From Syngnathus acus (Eukaryota; Chordata; Actinopteri; Syngnathiformes; Syngnathidae), in contig NC_051108.1 of NCBI RefSeq assembly GCF_901709675.1, positions 5,242,631-5,306,630 of the forward strand: 64,000 nt of DNA, read 5' to 3'. The position numbers were made by a program, and so were the translations under genes. Under the pieces are notes generated by a model. The model ran no database searches and was not told the DNA's origin. It worked only from the letters and a program-made list of their open reading frames with translations. Of this stretch, positions 14,301 through 23,709 are shown piece by piece; position 1 is the first letter of the stretch, and every line of letters begins with the position of its first letter.

Positions 14301-17300
14301 GGCCTGCTGAAGACTATGAATCATGAATCAAAAAGACTATGGATCATTATTTTGTGATTATAAAGTCATTTGTTGCGTCTGAAGTTGAAATAAAAAAGAT
14401 AAAATGGAGAATGATTTGGATTAAAAATCTGACCTGATGCATTAATGGTGCGCCTTATAGTTCAGTGCGCCTTATATAAGGACCCTTAAAATGGGCCCTT
14501 CATTGAAGGTGTGCCTTATAGTCCGGTGCGCTTTATAGTCCGGAAAATACGGTACTCATTTTACTCTATACAGTATGAAAGAAAGCTTGTCTATGAAAAT
14601 TCATCAGAAGACATTTCAATTCACACGCTCCTAAAAGGATTAAATCGTGCCCTACACTAATTAAATAACTCCTGGAGAAGCCAGATGGGATGAGAATATC
14701 CCATTGGTCTTTGAGTGAGCCCACAAGAGCGGTAAAATTTATTACACAAATTACATTGGCCTGTACTGAGTGTGTGTGTGTGTGTGTGTTTTCTTTGTGT
14801 CTGGCTGCTTGGAACAGCGACAGATAAATCGCCACTCTAACCACTAGTACAGTTTTTCCTTTCTGGGATACATTTAGCTCAGTTGTTATGAGTTGCTAAG
14901 CACACAAAGATTGGTTGATAAGCAGGATAGACATGACAGCATAAGCTAAAGCGGAGGTGTCAAACTCAAGGCCTGGCGGGCTAAATCCGGCCCACCATGT
15001 CATTCTAAATATCAAAATCACGTCAACTCTTGCTAAAATCTATATTATAATTTTTTATTTGCATGTGTAAAGTATAATAATGTGGAGATTTTGTATGATT
15101 TTTTTTAAAATCCTTTTTACAGTCATTTGAACAGTAACTGAAGAAAATATTTAATATAAAATACTGCCCTGGAAGGCATAACGAGGAAGTGGCCCGCGAT
15201 AAAAAATGACTTTGACACCCCTGGGCTAACCTATAAAAGTCTATACAGGAACTCAGCTTGTTTTACGTCAAATTCAATATTTTGTTAGCATGTAAACCTT
15301 TTGACAAGCGGGATTATTCCACATTTTAGAACGGCACGGCACACCGTGACCAATGGAAAGCTGGTCAAATATCAAGCAATACCCACAGAGCACAAACCTC
15401 AATTCCCAAAATTACAGAGACAATCACAAGCAGGAAAGTGTGAGTGTACAGAGCAGCTACAAACGTCCCGTCCAATTTTCTTGAAGACATGCAGATGGTG
15501 GGGAATTTCTAGCTGTACCGCATCAAATTCTGAACCAGAACAATTAGAAGCACGGTACAGTGTTTTTCACAATATTTTGGGGGGATTTAAGTTTAAATTA
15601 GATAGGGCAGAAAAGTGATGGCATGTATCCCTGCATGGAAAGCAACTGCAGACGAAATGATTCTCATTCTTTACTAGGAAAGGAAGTTCACTTTAGTGCA
15701 TAGGTGTTAAACTCAAGGCGCGAGGGCCAGAAACGGCCCGCCACATCATTTGATTTGGCCCACAAAGACAAATTGTGCATCGACTTCATGTGTCAATACC
15801 AAAATTACAAATTGTCTTCACTTTGGAAAAATGAGGAACACAAGTTGTACATACAGCAAAAAGGAGAGTTTTTTTTCAGTGTTGTCGAAAAGACAGCTAC
15901 ATACGGGCTAAAAAGACTTTTGGCCCAGGCTATTTTAAGCCTACTAGAATGGACATAATTTAAAATCAATTAAAACATTATGCCATGCAAGCATTCAGCT
16001 GGAAGGCCGAAAGGAACAAAAGAATTGTGTCCGGTTCATTTGCACCCCTACCTCGACTTGCCCTGGCTAATGACTTGCCATCTGAATATGAAAGCATGCG
16101 AGTGGGTGGGCCTTAAAAAGCACTTAATGTTGAGGATTAGAAAGCCCTGTTGAGTTGAATGCAGCAGTGATGGTGGTGGGTGGGGGGGATGCAAACTGCA
16201 AAGGAGGATGAGAGGGTGACAATAAAGGGCAAAATATTCCCCAGTTTTAAACATTTTGCTTTAAGGCAGCAGGATAGACCATTCCGGGGACACTGCGTCA
16301 TTAACGCAGGAGAAAACAATCAAAAAGTAAGGAGGGACTTTCAAGCAGAAAGCTGAACTGAATGCAAAAACAGAAACACACAAGAGCTGTGCTATTTTTA
16401 GTAACAAGAATCCCCCTACCCTCCCATCTTATAATGAGCCTCACACTGACTGTATGCTGCAATGGAATTAAAAATTGATCAAAACAGATCTGCACTGCAG
16501 TCTCGGACCAAAAGTGGACACCAGTTTGGCTGTGCAGTGTTGTTTATTTTAAACGAAAACACGTGACCATATTTGGAGACAATGAGGATGTGCTGGAAGA
16601 CAAGTCTATGAATGGGTCTTATCTATTTATAATCGAAAAATATTGACACCGAACACACACACACATTATCTATCATCCCTGGAAAGCAAACAGCTTTTCC
16701 ATCAGTGATTCAAGCTTTTTTTGAATCCTTCATTCTATTTATGTTCCAGTTCTTGATCTGCCTTGAAACCAGCAATATGTGAGGGTAATTCTAAACCAGG
16801 TTTAAAATTCTATCTCCTCAAAACCATGCGCTATCAACAAGTAATTTCATACAAGTGGAGTATTTAGAGAATGTTAATGAACCAGAAGAACTAACTGTAG
16901 GGGGACAATGTCTATCCTAATGAGCAAGGGAGTCCTTTTGAAACTTCCTATTATCCTATTACTGGATCCATGAGGAATTCCTTTAGATGGTATTAAAAGG
17001 TTCCCCTGGGGAGAACTAAACCTGGGGTGAAAGGGGCCCACCACTTCATTCCTCCCTCTGCTGGTCATTCATTACCTCGCTTGCTCTTGTCTTGCACGTT
17101 TGAGTAACCAAAACAAGGTGCCTCCTCCTGATATAAAAAGTTAGGAGAGTTTGTCTATCTCAACCAAACAAGACACAAAGCGATCCAAAAAGTCAAATAG
17201 GTCAGCTTGTGAGGAGCGGTCGATATTTGAGATTCATTTTAGATACAAGTGTGTGTACACAGCATGCTCAGACTGGCCACACACTTGATGCTAGAAAAAA

Positions 17301-19424
17301 AGAGAGAGAAGGGGGGGGGGGGGGGGGGGAAACCCCACAGGAAGCAGGCATTGAATTACACAAAGCTGATTGACTGGTGGAGGGAGTGTTCAGAGTTTAG
17401 GTCGTGGAAGGACATGGAGTATGAGGTCTGGGATTGCAGCCAAAGCCACGTGCTGCAGAGCAGATGCACCAGCGAGAGAGCACAGATGACATAAATGTTC
17501 ACATAAAAATAAGAGCTTATGTGTTGAAGAAAAAAAGGAAACGGAGAAATGCTGCAGAGGAACATAAAGTCGTTGCATTCCAGACTATTTTAATAAAAAA
17601 CAACAATAATAATAATGACTAAAAGATGAATATGAATAATAATAAAATAATACATAAATAAAATAAATCAGATAAATAATAATAAAATAAAAAACTATTA
17701 AAAAAAAAAGGAAAAAAAGAAAAACTGTTGACATGGGGATCACGCGGTATACAAACAGATGTGTCACTACAACTGATTCAAAACAGCAAAAGCAACTGTG
17801 ACATGTTTAAACGTGTGTGGTTGGACTGTATAGGTTTAATCAGTGAAAGCCTTTAATCATCTCATGATTCTGGCGCCCATCTTTTAAATGCGTCACATTA
17901 CGGAATACAAGTTAGGCTGAGTCAGAGCGGTACGCAGACCAAGCAATAAAGCTGCGCCTGATTTTCTTGATCTAAAAATCTACAGTAAAAAACAAAAAAG
18001 GTCAGTGTGCAAACAGAATCATTTCAGGCTCTAGACGCAGCGGCTCCGAATCATTTGTGTGCTTCCACCTCAGGTTGTTGCCATGGTGACAATAAGCTGA
18101 AATGTAGCGGCAGGGTATTTCATGTGTTGAAAAGAAAAGGGTGGAATTGCAAAGTGGGTTAAGGCAGTGTTACAGATGTGATCCAGCTGGAGTTGAGTAA
18201 CATTAGAAAACGTTTACATGTATTGGTATTAAACGTCTAACATGAGTACAGAGTACTTCAATTTGAGACCACATAAATAACTTTGTGTACTGCAGAGCAT
18301 GTGTGTGTGTGTGTGAAAGTCTAGTTAAAGAGAACAGCATGTACTGTAAATGCAAGTCAGTGAATTCAATCCTTTATTCCGTATGCACGTTACAATACTC
18401 CTTACGGGCTGTTTTTAAAGTTTTGCACAAGGGTTTTGTACTTATGATGCAAAATATTTGGGATTTTATGCCAAATTGGTGATCGTTTAAAAATAATTTG
18501 GGCCTTTTTTTTGGAAGCGATGTCAGGTTTTGCCACATGTTCTCCTTGTATTCAGTTCATTAGGTTTTTCTGGGGGAATTTTTTGGAGTTTGATTCCCCC
18601 CCCCCCCCCCCCCAATGCATTTCAGTCTGTGTCAATTATACGCACATTTGTGATATTCATGGTAGTAATGATGAGCATTTTTGCCCATTTTCCAATTTGT
18701 TATGGACCAAACTGAATTATTTGTTTTCTGCAGCAGATTCGAACTTCCCCCCCCCCATCCAACAAATCGATTAATCGATGTACGTGCATACAGAGATTTG
18801 TGTGCGCGTATTTACTTATTTCAAGCAATGTTTCCTGTGGTCGCCGCTGTGTTCTTAGCTAGCATACAACGAAAATGAAAACGTCGAAAAGCATTGTCAG
18901 GTCTTCAAATAAACGAATACCGTCGAGCCCTGGGAGCTAAGGTGCTCGCCAACGCCACGCCATGGTGGGGCTGTGGGAGCCTCCATAAAACCGTCTGGTG
19001 TATAGGGGGAAGGGAGGAGGGTCTCTCCGCTGCAGGCGTGGGTTAGCAATGGTGCTCCACGCTTTACAATAATGTGTCACCACACCCTTAAATGACCTAC
19101 ACTGGCATGTCATCGTGTCGTCTTGTAGCTGCACAGACTCCCGTTGGTTTTGTTGTTTGCGGTCCCGTGAGGAAGCGCGTGTGCAACAGACCGCCCGCGC
19201 AAGCTCCACGTCTCGTCCCGCGTGGTGTAAAAAGAACGCGGTACTGTGGTTTCTCTGACAAAAGGCTGACAAATAATTGACTAACCTGCGGGCGTTGCTC
19301 CAAATATCCGCACCACTGGCACCTTCTTCACGTCGCTTTCCCTGAACTCGGAATAACACACGTCCAGGTTTTTTATTGGACTTGCCAGGTAGTAGTCTGC
19401 GGTGACGATGCGCACGGCAAACAT
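172..19424 (-). CDS. rev3l: DNA polymerase zeta catalytic subunit REV3L (C-terminus outside window)
   Basis: REV3L is the family-B polymerase that extends from lesions in translesion synthesis with REV7, POLD2 and POLD3 in the nucleus. Twenty-eight coding exons, in transcription order: 19286-19424, 13231-13420, 13042-13116, 12463-12623, 12136-12271, 11953-12047, 11753-11857, 11535-11619, 10906-11039, 10656-10784, 10049-10501, 6547-9940, 5606-6429, 5440-5525, 5227-5352, 4892-5084, 4716-4830, 4513-4628, 3606-3724, 3363-3481, 3129-3270, 2749-2993, 2494-2602, 1736-1942, 1537-1646, 1207-1459, 845-1035, 172-418. They join in frame to 2766 codons. The start is the ATG at 19424, giving MFAVRIVTADYYLASP, the family N-terminus. 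Polymerase motif A DFQSLYPS falls near residue 2366 and motif C YGDTDS near 2533, so the catalytic aspartates are present. The last visible exon ends at ELPR; the cysteine-rich CysA/CysB tail must lie left of position 1. Exons and phases are read directly; function is family knowledge. Confidence 0.97.
2138..2410. mobile_element. TA-flanked palindromic MITE, short core with CCGCAC ends (copy 1)
   Basis: TA duplications at 2136-2137 and 2411-2412 flank CCGTATTTTCCGCACTATAA and its inverted repeat. Inside are several internal ATAAGGCGCACC-type repeats and a nested CAGGCATGTCCAAAGTCTGG fragment. It lies in a rev3l intron. The TA duplication points to the Tc1/mariner group (inference). Confidence 0.85.
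3885..4430. mobile_element. TA-flanked inverted-repeat element, ends CCGTATTGGCCCGAATATAA
   Basis: TA at 3883-3884 and 4431-4432 flank 546 bp whose ends read CCGTATTGGCCCGAATATAA and the inverted complement. A second inner pair (GGGGGTCGTCTTA) repeats the inverted arrangement. No coding capacity. It shares CCGTATT ends with the CCGTATTTTCC family and may be related. It lies in a rev3l intron. Confidence 0.8.
4830..4851 (-). promoter_or_regulatory. rev3l: rev3l pair of in-frame alternative splice acceptors
   Basis: The exon ending at 4716 can begin at 4830 (acceptor CTCAG) or at 4851 (acceptor TTTAG). The two differ by exactly 21 nt, so both keep frame; the longer form adds seven residues (VMNRFDS). 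The shorter form gives a spacer between QLTGAIVV and PLLVRSG closer to the length I recall for human REV3L, so I used 4830. Which is used cannot be decided without transcripts. Confidence 0.5.
6547..9940 (-). CDS. rev3l: rev3l giant central exon: REV7-binding and unstructured linker region
   Basis: This 3394-nt exon corresponds to the single very large exon in the middle of vertebrate REV3L and covers about residues 568-1699. Most of it is low-complexity, Ser/Lys/Pro-rich and poorly conserved. Islands of conservation stand out: LKIRYEDYQENKTEK, AHYKFFPSVILSNCL, KYTLRTKRKM, a strongly conserved block PPVIIKYIIINRF near residue 1026, and a C-terminal block with ILKPLMCPPSREEI near residue 1655. 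The last fits the HORMA-domain (MAD2L2/REV7) safety-belt peptide pattern of two aliphatic residues, a spacer, Pro, three to four residues and Pro-Pro. The reading frame is open throughout, so the gene looks functional. Confidence 0.95.
12649..12800. repeat. (AATA)n low-complexity stretch in a rev3l intron
   Basis: Tandem AAATAAAT/AATGAATA units between exons 12463-12623 and 13042-13116. Confidence 0.8.
13601..13745 (-). mobile_element. Truncated hAT-like element
   Basis: Right part only, with GATGTGGCGGGCCGTATCTG and GGGTTTGACA at its end. Confidence 0.7.
14150..14552. mobile_element. TA-flanked palindromic MITE, long core with CCGGAC ends (copy 2)
   Basis: TA at 14148-14149 and 14553-14554. 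The core of about 200 bp carries AATCATGAATCAAAAAGACT and is the reverse complement of the cores at 41539 and 61752. Confidence 0.85.
14769..14788. repeat. (GT)n microsatellite
   Basis: About ten GT units in rev3l intron 1. Confidence 0.8.
14954..15223 (+). mobile_element. Diverged hAT-like element
   Basis: Begins GGAGGTGTCAAACTCAAGGC and ends GACTTTGACACCCCTG. The interior differs strongly from the other copies, so it may be an older subfamily. Confidence 0.7.
15699..15830 (+). mobile_element. Left fragment of a hAT-like element
   Basis: CATAGGTGTTAAACTCAAGG followed by CGGCCCGCCACATCATTTGA and a match into ACAAATTGTCTTCACTTT, where similarity stops. Confidence 0.7.
17311..17329. repeat. 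Run of 19 G
   Basis: Uninterrupted G run behind an AG-rich stretch in rev3l intron 1. Confidence 0.9.
18596..18613. repeat. Run of 18 C
   Basis: Uninterrupted C run in rev3l intron 1, 1.3 kb from the G run and of opposite strand sense. Confidence 0.9.
19286..19424 (-). CDS. rev3l: rev3l first coding exon with translation start
   Basis: The exon encodes 46 residues plus one base. It opens with MFAVRIVTADYYLASP and ends at ATPA before a GTTAGT donor at 19280-19285. The next exon (13231-13420) restores GQKTCLHLHG, an unmistakable REV3 N-terminal-domain sequence. The ATG is the first in this frame to give the conserved family start. The intron that follows, 5.9 kb, is by far the longest in this copy of the gene. 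Confidence 0.95.
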
Positions 19425-20422
19425 GACTGCTTTGGCCGCTTCACACCAAGCAAAATAGCTGAAAAAAACAATTGCTAGGAGTCCATTTGGGAAGAAATAC
19501 TCGACTACCAGTTGAGAAAAGCCGGCCCGGGTGCTGTCACTCCGAAAGGACGAAGCGCAGGGGACGCCCGGTTGGAAAGAAAAGGAACAAAAGGTTCCGC
19601 GTCACCGACGCGTTCTAATAATCCACAATTGTACCGCAGCAGTGGAGCTACAGCAGACAACGACTCTCCTTCGCTGTCGGCTCCATGTTGCTCGGCGACT
19701 GTCCCGTGATTTTTAACAGTGCATGGTGTTTTTGTTTTCAGCCAGGAAGACGTACCCCTGGCCTTCCGGTATGCGGCGTCTTTCCCCGAACCACGAGTTG
19801 GGTCTAGCAAAGCCGACAGCCCCCTCCATTGGCGCTCCCTCCAGGCCCGCACTTCCTTATGAGGCGACTACTGAGAAGTGTCCGACTGGGGCAAGTTATA
19901 TTGCAGGTTCAGGTTCCGGCAAAGAATTTCGAAATAAAATATAGGTGCGCTATTTGATGCCCTGAAAACAACAACAACTTAAATCGCTTATTTTGAAGGA
20001 GTGTTGTCTTGCGAAGCCTGTCATAAGAAGTATGTTGGAATGTTGTTTTTGGACTAGATTCATTCGATGTCCTGCTAGTGTGCTGAATCGACCACATACG
20101 AGTGTCGTCTTTGTCCTCACTTATAAGACGAATCAATTCAAGAACGAGTCTTACTCATGACAAATACTACTTGGTACTGACCTTTTCCCACGACAGTACT
20201 GCCCTCTACTGTGTTTCTATTCAATAATGTGTGAGGCAAAACTGTACTAACGATTGCATACAACTGACCTTACACAATTTCATTATTTAACATAGTTCTA
20301 TCTACATGAGTGTATATTGCAAATGTATAATGTTCACTGTGTATAGAAGTGATGCGAGTAACGGGGTTCTCGGGTTATTATACAGCGGAAATGTAGTAAA
20401 AAAAAAAAAAAGTCAACAAGAT
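19425..20422 (-). promoter_or_regulatory. rev3l: rev3l 5' region with CpG-rich promoter
   Basis: From about 19050 to 19900 CpG dinucleotides are frequent (for example around 19190-19250, 19515-19620 and 19780-19850), in contrast to the AT-rich introns. A CpG-rich, apparently TATA-less start fits a housekeeping repair gene. The stretch up to about 20400 then becomes AT-rich with nothing I recognise. No transcription start can be fixed from sequence alone. Confidence 0.5.
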
Positions 20423-20684
20423 CCCTGGCGTAGCCAAGCCGGGACTCCCTGCGCCCCGGTTGAAAGAAATCGAGCTTTTTCGATTCTTCCTTTTCATGCC
20501 GTTTTTTTCTTTCGGTCTTGCGCCAATGTGCTTGCGCTATTCTATGTGCGCGATGTTATCCATTCACCGTTTGCCTCCCGGACCCGGATGTTGTTTTAGC
20601 GATCAGCGAACGGCGTGGGTGATGTTCGATTTGTTTTCCTGTGGGCGCGCGCCCCTACTGGAAAAATTCCTGGCTACGCCACTG
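20423..20684. mobile_element. Short inverted-repeat DNA transposon, ends CAGTGGCGTAGCCAGG
   Basis: The left end reads CCCTGGCGTAGCCAAG and the right end, reverse complemented, CAGTGGCGTAGCCAGGAA. This gives roughly 14-bp imperfect terminal inverted repeats around 262 bp with no coding capacity. The CAGTGGCGTAGCCA terminus resembles hAT-type ends (inference). I could not find a clear 8-bp target duplication. A poly(A) run lies just outside at 20399-20411. Confidence 0.5.
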
Positions 20685-20891
20685 AACGAGGTGAAAGGGA
20701 AAGTAGGACGCACGCACACGTGTGCATTGAATGCATTTTTATTTGCAGAAGAAAAGAAAGAAATGCAGCGCCACAGAGCAAAACAAATTCAAGCGCCACA
20801 TCAAGGAAATCGTTAAGCATTCCTTATTCCTATTCTAATGGATTTCAAACTCTTGTTTTTATTTCAACTTGAAGCATGCAAAGTTGTCTGC

Positions 20892-20897
20892 TTTATT
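20892..20897 (-). terminator. Candidate poly(A) signal AATAAA for the immunoglobulin-like gene
   Basis: AATAAA on the minus strand lies about 160 nt past the predicted stop at 21058. It is the first canonical signal downstream and would give a short 3' UTR. The UTR also contains a (GCC)n tract at 20909-20932. Confidence 0.45.
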
Positions 20898-21057
20898 TGG
20901 GGTGACCAGCGGCGGCGGCGGCGGCGGCGGCGGGCCCCCCGAGCTGGCGTCTGTCTCCCGGCCGGGGACGGACGGACGGACGAGCTGCATGCACGGCCAA
21001 AAAGAAGCACGCTCCGTCAGCGAGCAGGTGCGCCGAGCCCACCTGGCGGCCCAAGAT

Positions 21058-22081
21058 CTAGCAGCACAGGAGGCCAAGCAGCAGGCTCAGCGTCAGCAGC
21101 AGCGAGGAGGACGGCGCCACGGCACCGCTGCCAACTTGGGGAAAAGAAACATGGTCACCTGGAGGCCAGGCCAGGCCAGGCCAGGCCAGGCCAGGCCAGG
21201 CCAGGCCGCCACTCCTCCCTCCCTGACTCACCAACCGTCAAGACGTATTTGGGGGACTCGTCGTCGCCGGCCTTGCACCTGTATGCGGCCGCGTCCATGG
21301 CCTTGAGGGCCGGAAAGACGAATTCGGCGCCCGTTTGGCCCGACATCACTAGGCCGTCCTTCAACCAGGCGAAGTGGGTGACGTGGGTGACGCGGGTGCC
21401 GTTCTGGGTGACCACGCAGTCCAGGCTCCATTCGGCGCCCACCTTGGCAGGGCCGCTGCTCCTGGCTTTGACCTCAAGCTGGCGGCCAGACTTGTCGCGG
21501 AGGTTTGAGTCGGCGGCCGCTGGCGTTGGCTTTACGTCCTCGGGCACTGGCCGGGCACGGCGCAGCACAGCGTTCCAGTTAGGGTTAGGCAGCAGCGCAA
21601 GACTGCTCGGCGACATGCAACCTACTGTTAAGTGGGATGGTCTTCACGACGCCTGAGGTGTCTTTGGCCTGGTACTTCCCGCTGTGGGTCTTAGCCACGC
21701 CGAGGATGTCCAAGTTGCCAGCTTCTGTTGTTTTCTCGTCGTTTCCGAGGGACCATGAGTAGGCGGCGTTGCCAGCCTTCAATCGGACGTTTCGGCCCTG
21801 CGGCACGTTGCACCGCTGCTTGTCGGTTTCGCACACGACTGTCAGAAGCAGAAAAGCAGAGACGGCACAGAAGTTACACACACGGGTCGGGCTGGCTGAG
21901 CAAAAAGTACCGACTCATCGGGCTGGCTTGCTGGCTCGGGCGACGGCACGCACGCAAAGGCACTCCCGTTGGTCACCTTTTGTTTTCCTCGAGCCCCCTT
22001 ACTCCCTCCCTCCCTCCCTCCCTCCCGCAAGCATCGAATCATCTTTACACATTTTCTTTGGCTTTCTCGCAAAAAGCTTGG

Positions 22082-22112
<31 letters not shown>

Positions 22113-22608
22113 CATCAAACTCACACAAAGGGATGACTTTGAACTTCTGGGTCTTCACGCCATTACTGTAGGTGGCCGTGTAGACCTTGTCGCCATCTTC
22201 AGCTTTCACTTCATTGAGCGTCAGGGATTTCTTGTCGGCAGACAAAGTGTACCTGCCGGCGTTAGTAATCTCCACGTTAGTCGGGTCCGACCACTTGTCT
22301 GAGGCAGTAAGGGGGTTGGCTGTCATCTTGAGTTCGCTGCCAATCTTGCACTTGCACTCCTTTGTATCATCCTCGGTGCCAACGCATTCAGGACAGTCAT
22401 CTGGAAAAGCACAAGCGTTCAGGCGGCCACCAAAGTAGCGCGTTTGGAGGCCAACTCAATCATCACCAGCATCATCAGACAAAACACTAGCCGTCCAAAT
22501 CAGACGGATAAAGTCGCACGGCCCGCGCGCGTCACCTGGCGCCACCGGGGGCAGCAGCAGGAGCAGCAGGAGGAGGCGGAAACGGAGCCGGAGCAGGAAC
22601 GTGTCCAT
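21058..22608 (-). CDS. Predicted GPI-anchored three-domain immunoglobulin-superfamily surface protein, unnamed
   Basis: Five exons join in frame to 317 residues: 22536-22608, 22125-22400, 21626-21838, 21232-21546, 21058-21134. All introns are phase 1, typical of Ig-domain genes. Exon 1 is a signal peptide (MDTFLLRLRFRL then a Leu run, ending VAPG). Exon 2 is an Ig-like unit with an N-terminal Cys cluster (CPEC, ECKCK) and no canonical F-strand Cys (KVYTATY). Exon 3 is a second unit with SWSL and SGKYQAK, also without the usual Cys pair. Exon 4 is a canonical Ig domain (LDCVV, FAWLKDG, AAYRCKA). Exon 5 encodes SGAVAPSSS followed by an 11-14 residue hydrophobic end and a stop, the form of a GPI-attachment signal with no cytoplasmic tail. 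I do not recognise the gene; the two disulphide-poor domains recall CD2/SLAM-family membrane-distal domains, but that is a guess. No expression evidence is available. Confidence 0.8.
21165..21207. repeat. (CCAGG)n pentanucleotide tract in the last intron of the Ig-like gene
   Basis: About eight to nine copies of CCAGG lie between exons 4 and 5 of the Ig-like gene, only 25 nt from the exon 4 donor. Confidence 0.9.
22002..22026. repeat. (CTCC)n tract in intron 2 of the Ig-like gene
   Basis: Six tandem CTCC units, polypyrimidine on the plus strand and polypurine on the transcribed (minus) sense. Confidence 0.85.
22084..22113. repeat. (CCAG)n tract in intron 2 of the Ig-like gene
   Basis: Seven tandem CCAG units end 12 nt from the exon 2 end at 22125, overlapping the start of the intron. 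Confidence 0.85.
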
Positions 22609-22637
22609 CTGGTGGCTATCGATCGATCGATCAGTCG

Positions 22638-22639
22638 AA

Positions 22640-22685
<46 letters not shown>

Positions 22686-22722
22686 GCTGGCTGGGCTGGC
22701 TGGGCTGGGCTGGCTGGGCTGG
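22638..22722. repeat. (GGCT)n / GGGCT tract in the upstream region of the Ig-like gene
   Basis: About twenty GGCT units, with several expanded to GGGCT, begin roughly 30 nt upstream of the start codon at 22608. It would be the immediate 5' UTR or core promoter. A short GATC repeat at 22619-22632 separates it from the ATG. Confidence 0.85.
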
Positions 22723-22778
22723 CTGGATCGTCGCTTCTTCTCTTCAATGGCTGGATCGTCGCTTCTTCTCTTCAATGT
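22723..22778. repeat. Two-copy 28-bp direct repeat upstream of the Ig-like gene
   Basis: The unit beginning CTGGATCGTCGCTTCTTCTC is repeated head-to-tail with period 28 and near-perfect identity, directly behind the GGCT tract. It could duplicate a regulatory site; this is inference. Confidence 0.8.
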
Positions 22779-23096
22779 CTTCGGCGAATGTGAAGACAAG
22801 AGAGCAGATCTCGAGCATGTATAGTTTCGAGCGTCAAAGGCCACAAAGGCGCTTTGAAAGTTGACGAGCCTTCTGCACATTTGGCCTTTCTCCATTGGAC
22901 GCGCTCCGCCGCGGCTTTGTGGCGAGCCCCCAGCCTTTGTGAGCACGACGACCACGACGACGATGACGCGAGAAAGTAAGAAAAGTTCCAGAATGAGTTC
23001 ATTGCAATCAAACGAGTTGCCCTGATGCTGGCGCTCGCCGATCGATTTCCACGCCGTTCGTCGTGAGGTGTTCGACCCCTGCGAATAAATACATCT

Positions 23097-23413
23097 TGGT
23101 CTCAAACTCATTTTCTTCGCGGGCCGCGCCGCATTGTCGTCATAGTTTCTTTTGGAGGGCCATTATGACTGTCAACCCAAATAAATGTACCTCCTATTAT
23201 ATACAGTCAAAGCTACAAAACAAACTGACAAATAACTCGTTTTCAAATCAGACGAGTAAAAACTGGTCAAATATAAAAAGAAATGATATTAAAAGTGAAG
23301 ACAATTTGCAATTCTAGTAATGACACGAATTTGATGCACAATTTGTCTTCGCGGGCCACATCAAATGATGTGGCGGGCCGTATCTGGCCCCCGGGCCTTG
23401 ACTTTGACACCTG
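23097..23413 (-). mobile_element. hAT-like non-autonomous element, GTGTCAAACTC family
   Basis: Reverse-oriented copy: the right end reads CCCGGGCCTTGACTTTGACA and the left end TCTCAAACTCATTTTCTTCG. Internal sequence matches the other copies in the window (GGCCATTATGACTGTCAACC, CAATTTGCAATTCTAGTAAT). The left terminus is somewhat decayed. Confidence 0.8.
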
Positions 23414-23703
23414 TGTTTTATAGTAAACAGTTTTGTGGTGAACAAATAAACAGCATCTCAGGCAGTGACTTAAGCCTATAGTAAAGAATACCTGTTATAA
23501 AAAGTTGAAATTGCTGACATAGCTAATTCAACATAGTCCTCCAAATGACAGCGGTAGAAAATACGATTTGAAGCTAGGTCTCGGGGAGGGAATGATATTT
23601 CATTGCTGTTTATGAAAACACATCTGTGAGTTCCTGGCTGCTTTGGACTGGGCAGATAACGCTGAGACGAGCGGCAGGTATTTGTGGAACAATAAAAGCT
23701 GGA

Positions 23704-23709
23704 TTTATT
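23704..23709 (-). terminator. Candidate poly(A) signal for traf3ip2
   Basis: AATAAA on the minus strand, about 640 nt past the traf3ip2 stop codon. Other candidates cannot be excluded. Confidence 0.3.

Larger units (their letters stand above)
13421..19285 (-). other. rev3l intron 1 (5.9 kb), repeat-rich, no coding exon seen
   Basis: The intron holds a truncated hAT-like copy (13601-13745), a TA-flanked palindromic element (14150-14552), two more hAT-like fragments (14954-15223 and 15699-15830), a (GT)n run near 14769-14788, a run of 19 G (17311-17329) and a run of 18 C (18596-18613), and an AT-rich low-complexity stretch at 17590-17710. No open frame in it resembles a known protein. Confidence 0.7.

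Noticed and set aside
20838-21656. 272-residue plus-strand open frame
   Set aside because: It runs antisense through exons of the Ig-like gene and through the (CCAGG)n and (GGC)n tracts; composition is repeat-driven and no family similarity is seen.
22500-23111. 203-residue minus-strand open frame rich in SQPA repeats
   Set aside because: The repeats are the translation of the GGCT tract, and the frame passes through the signal-peptide exon of the Ig-like gene in the wrong frame.
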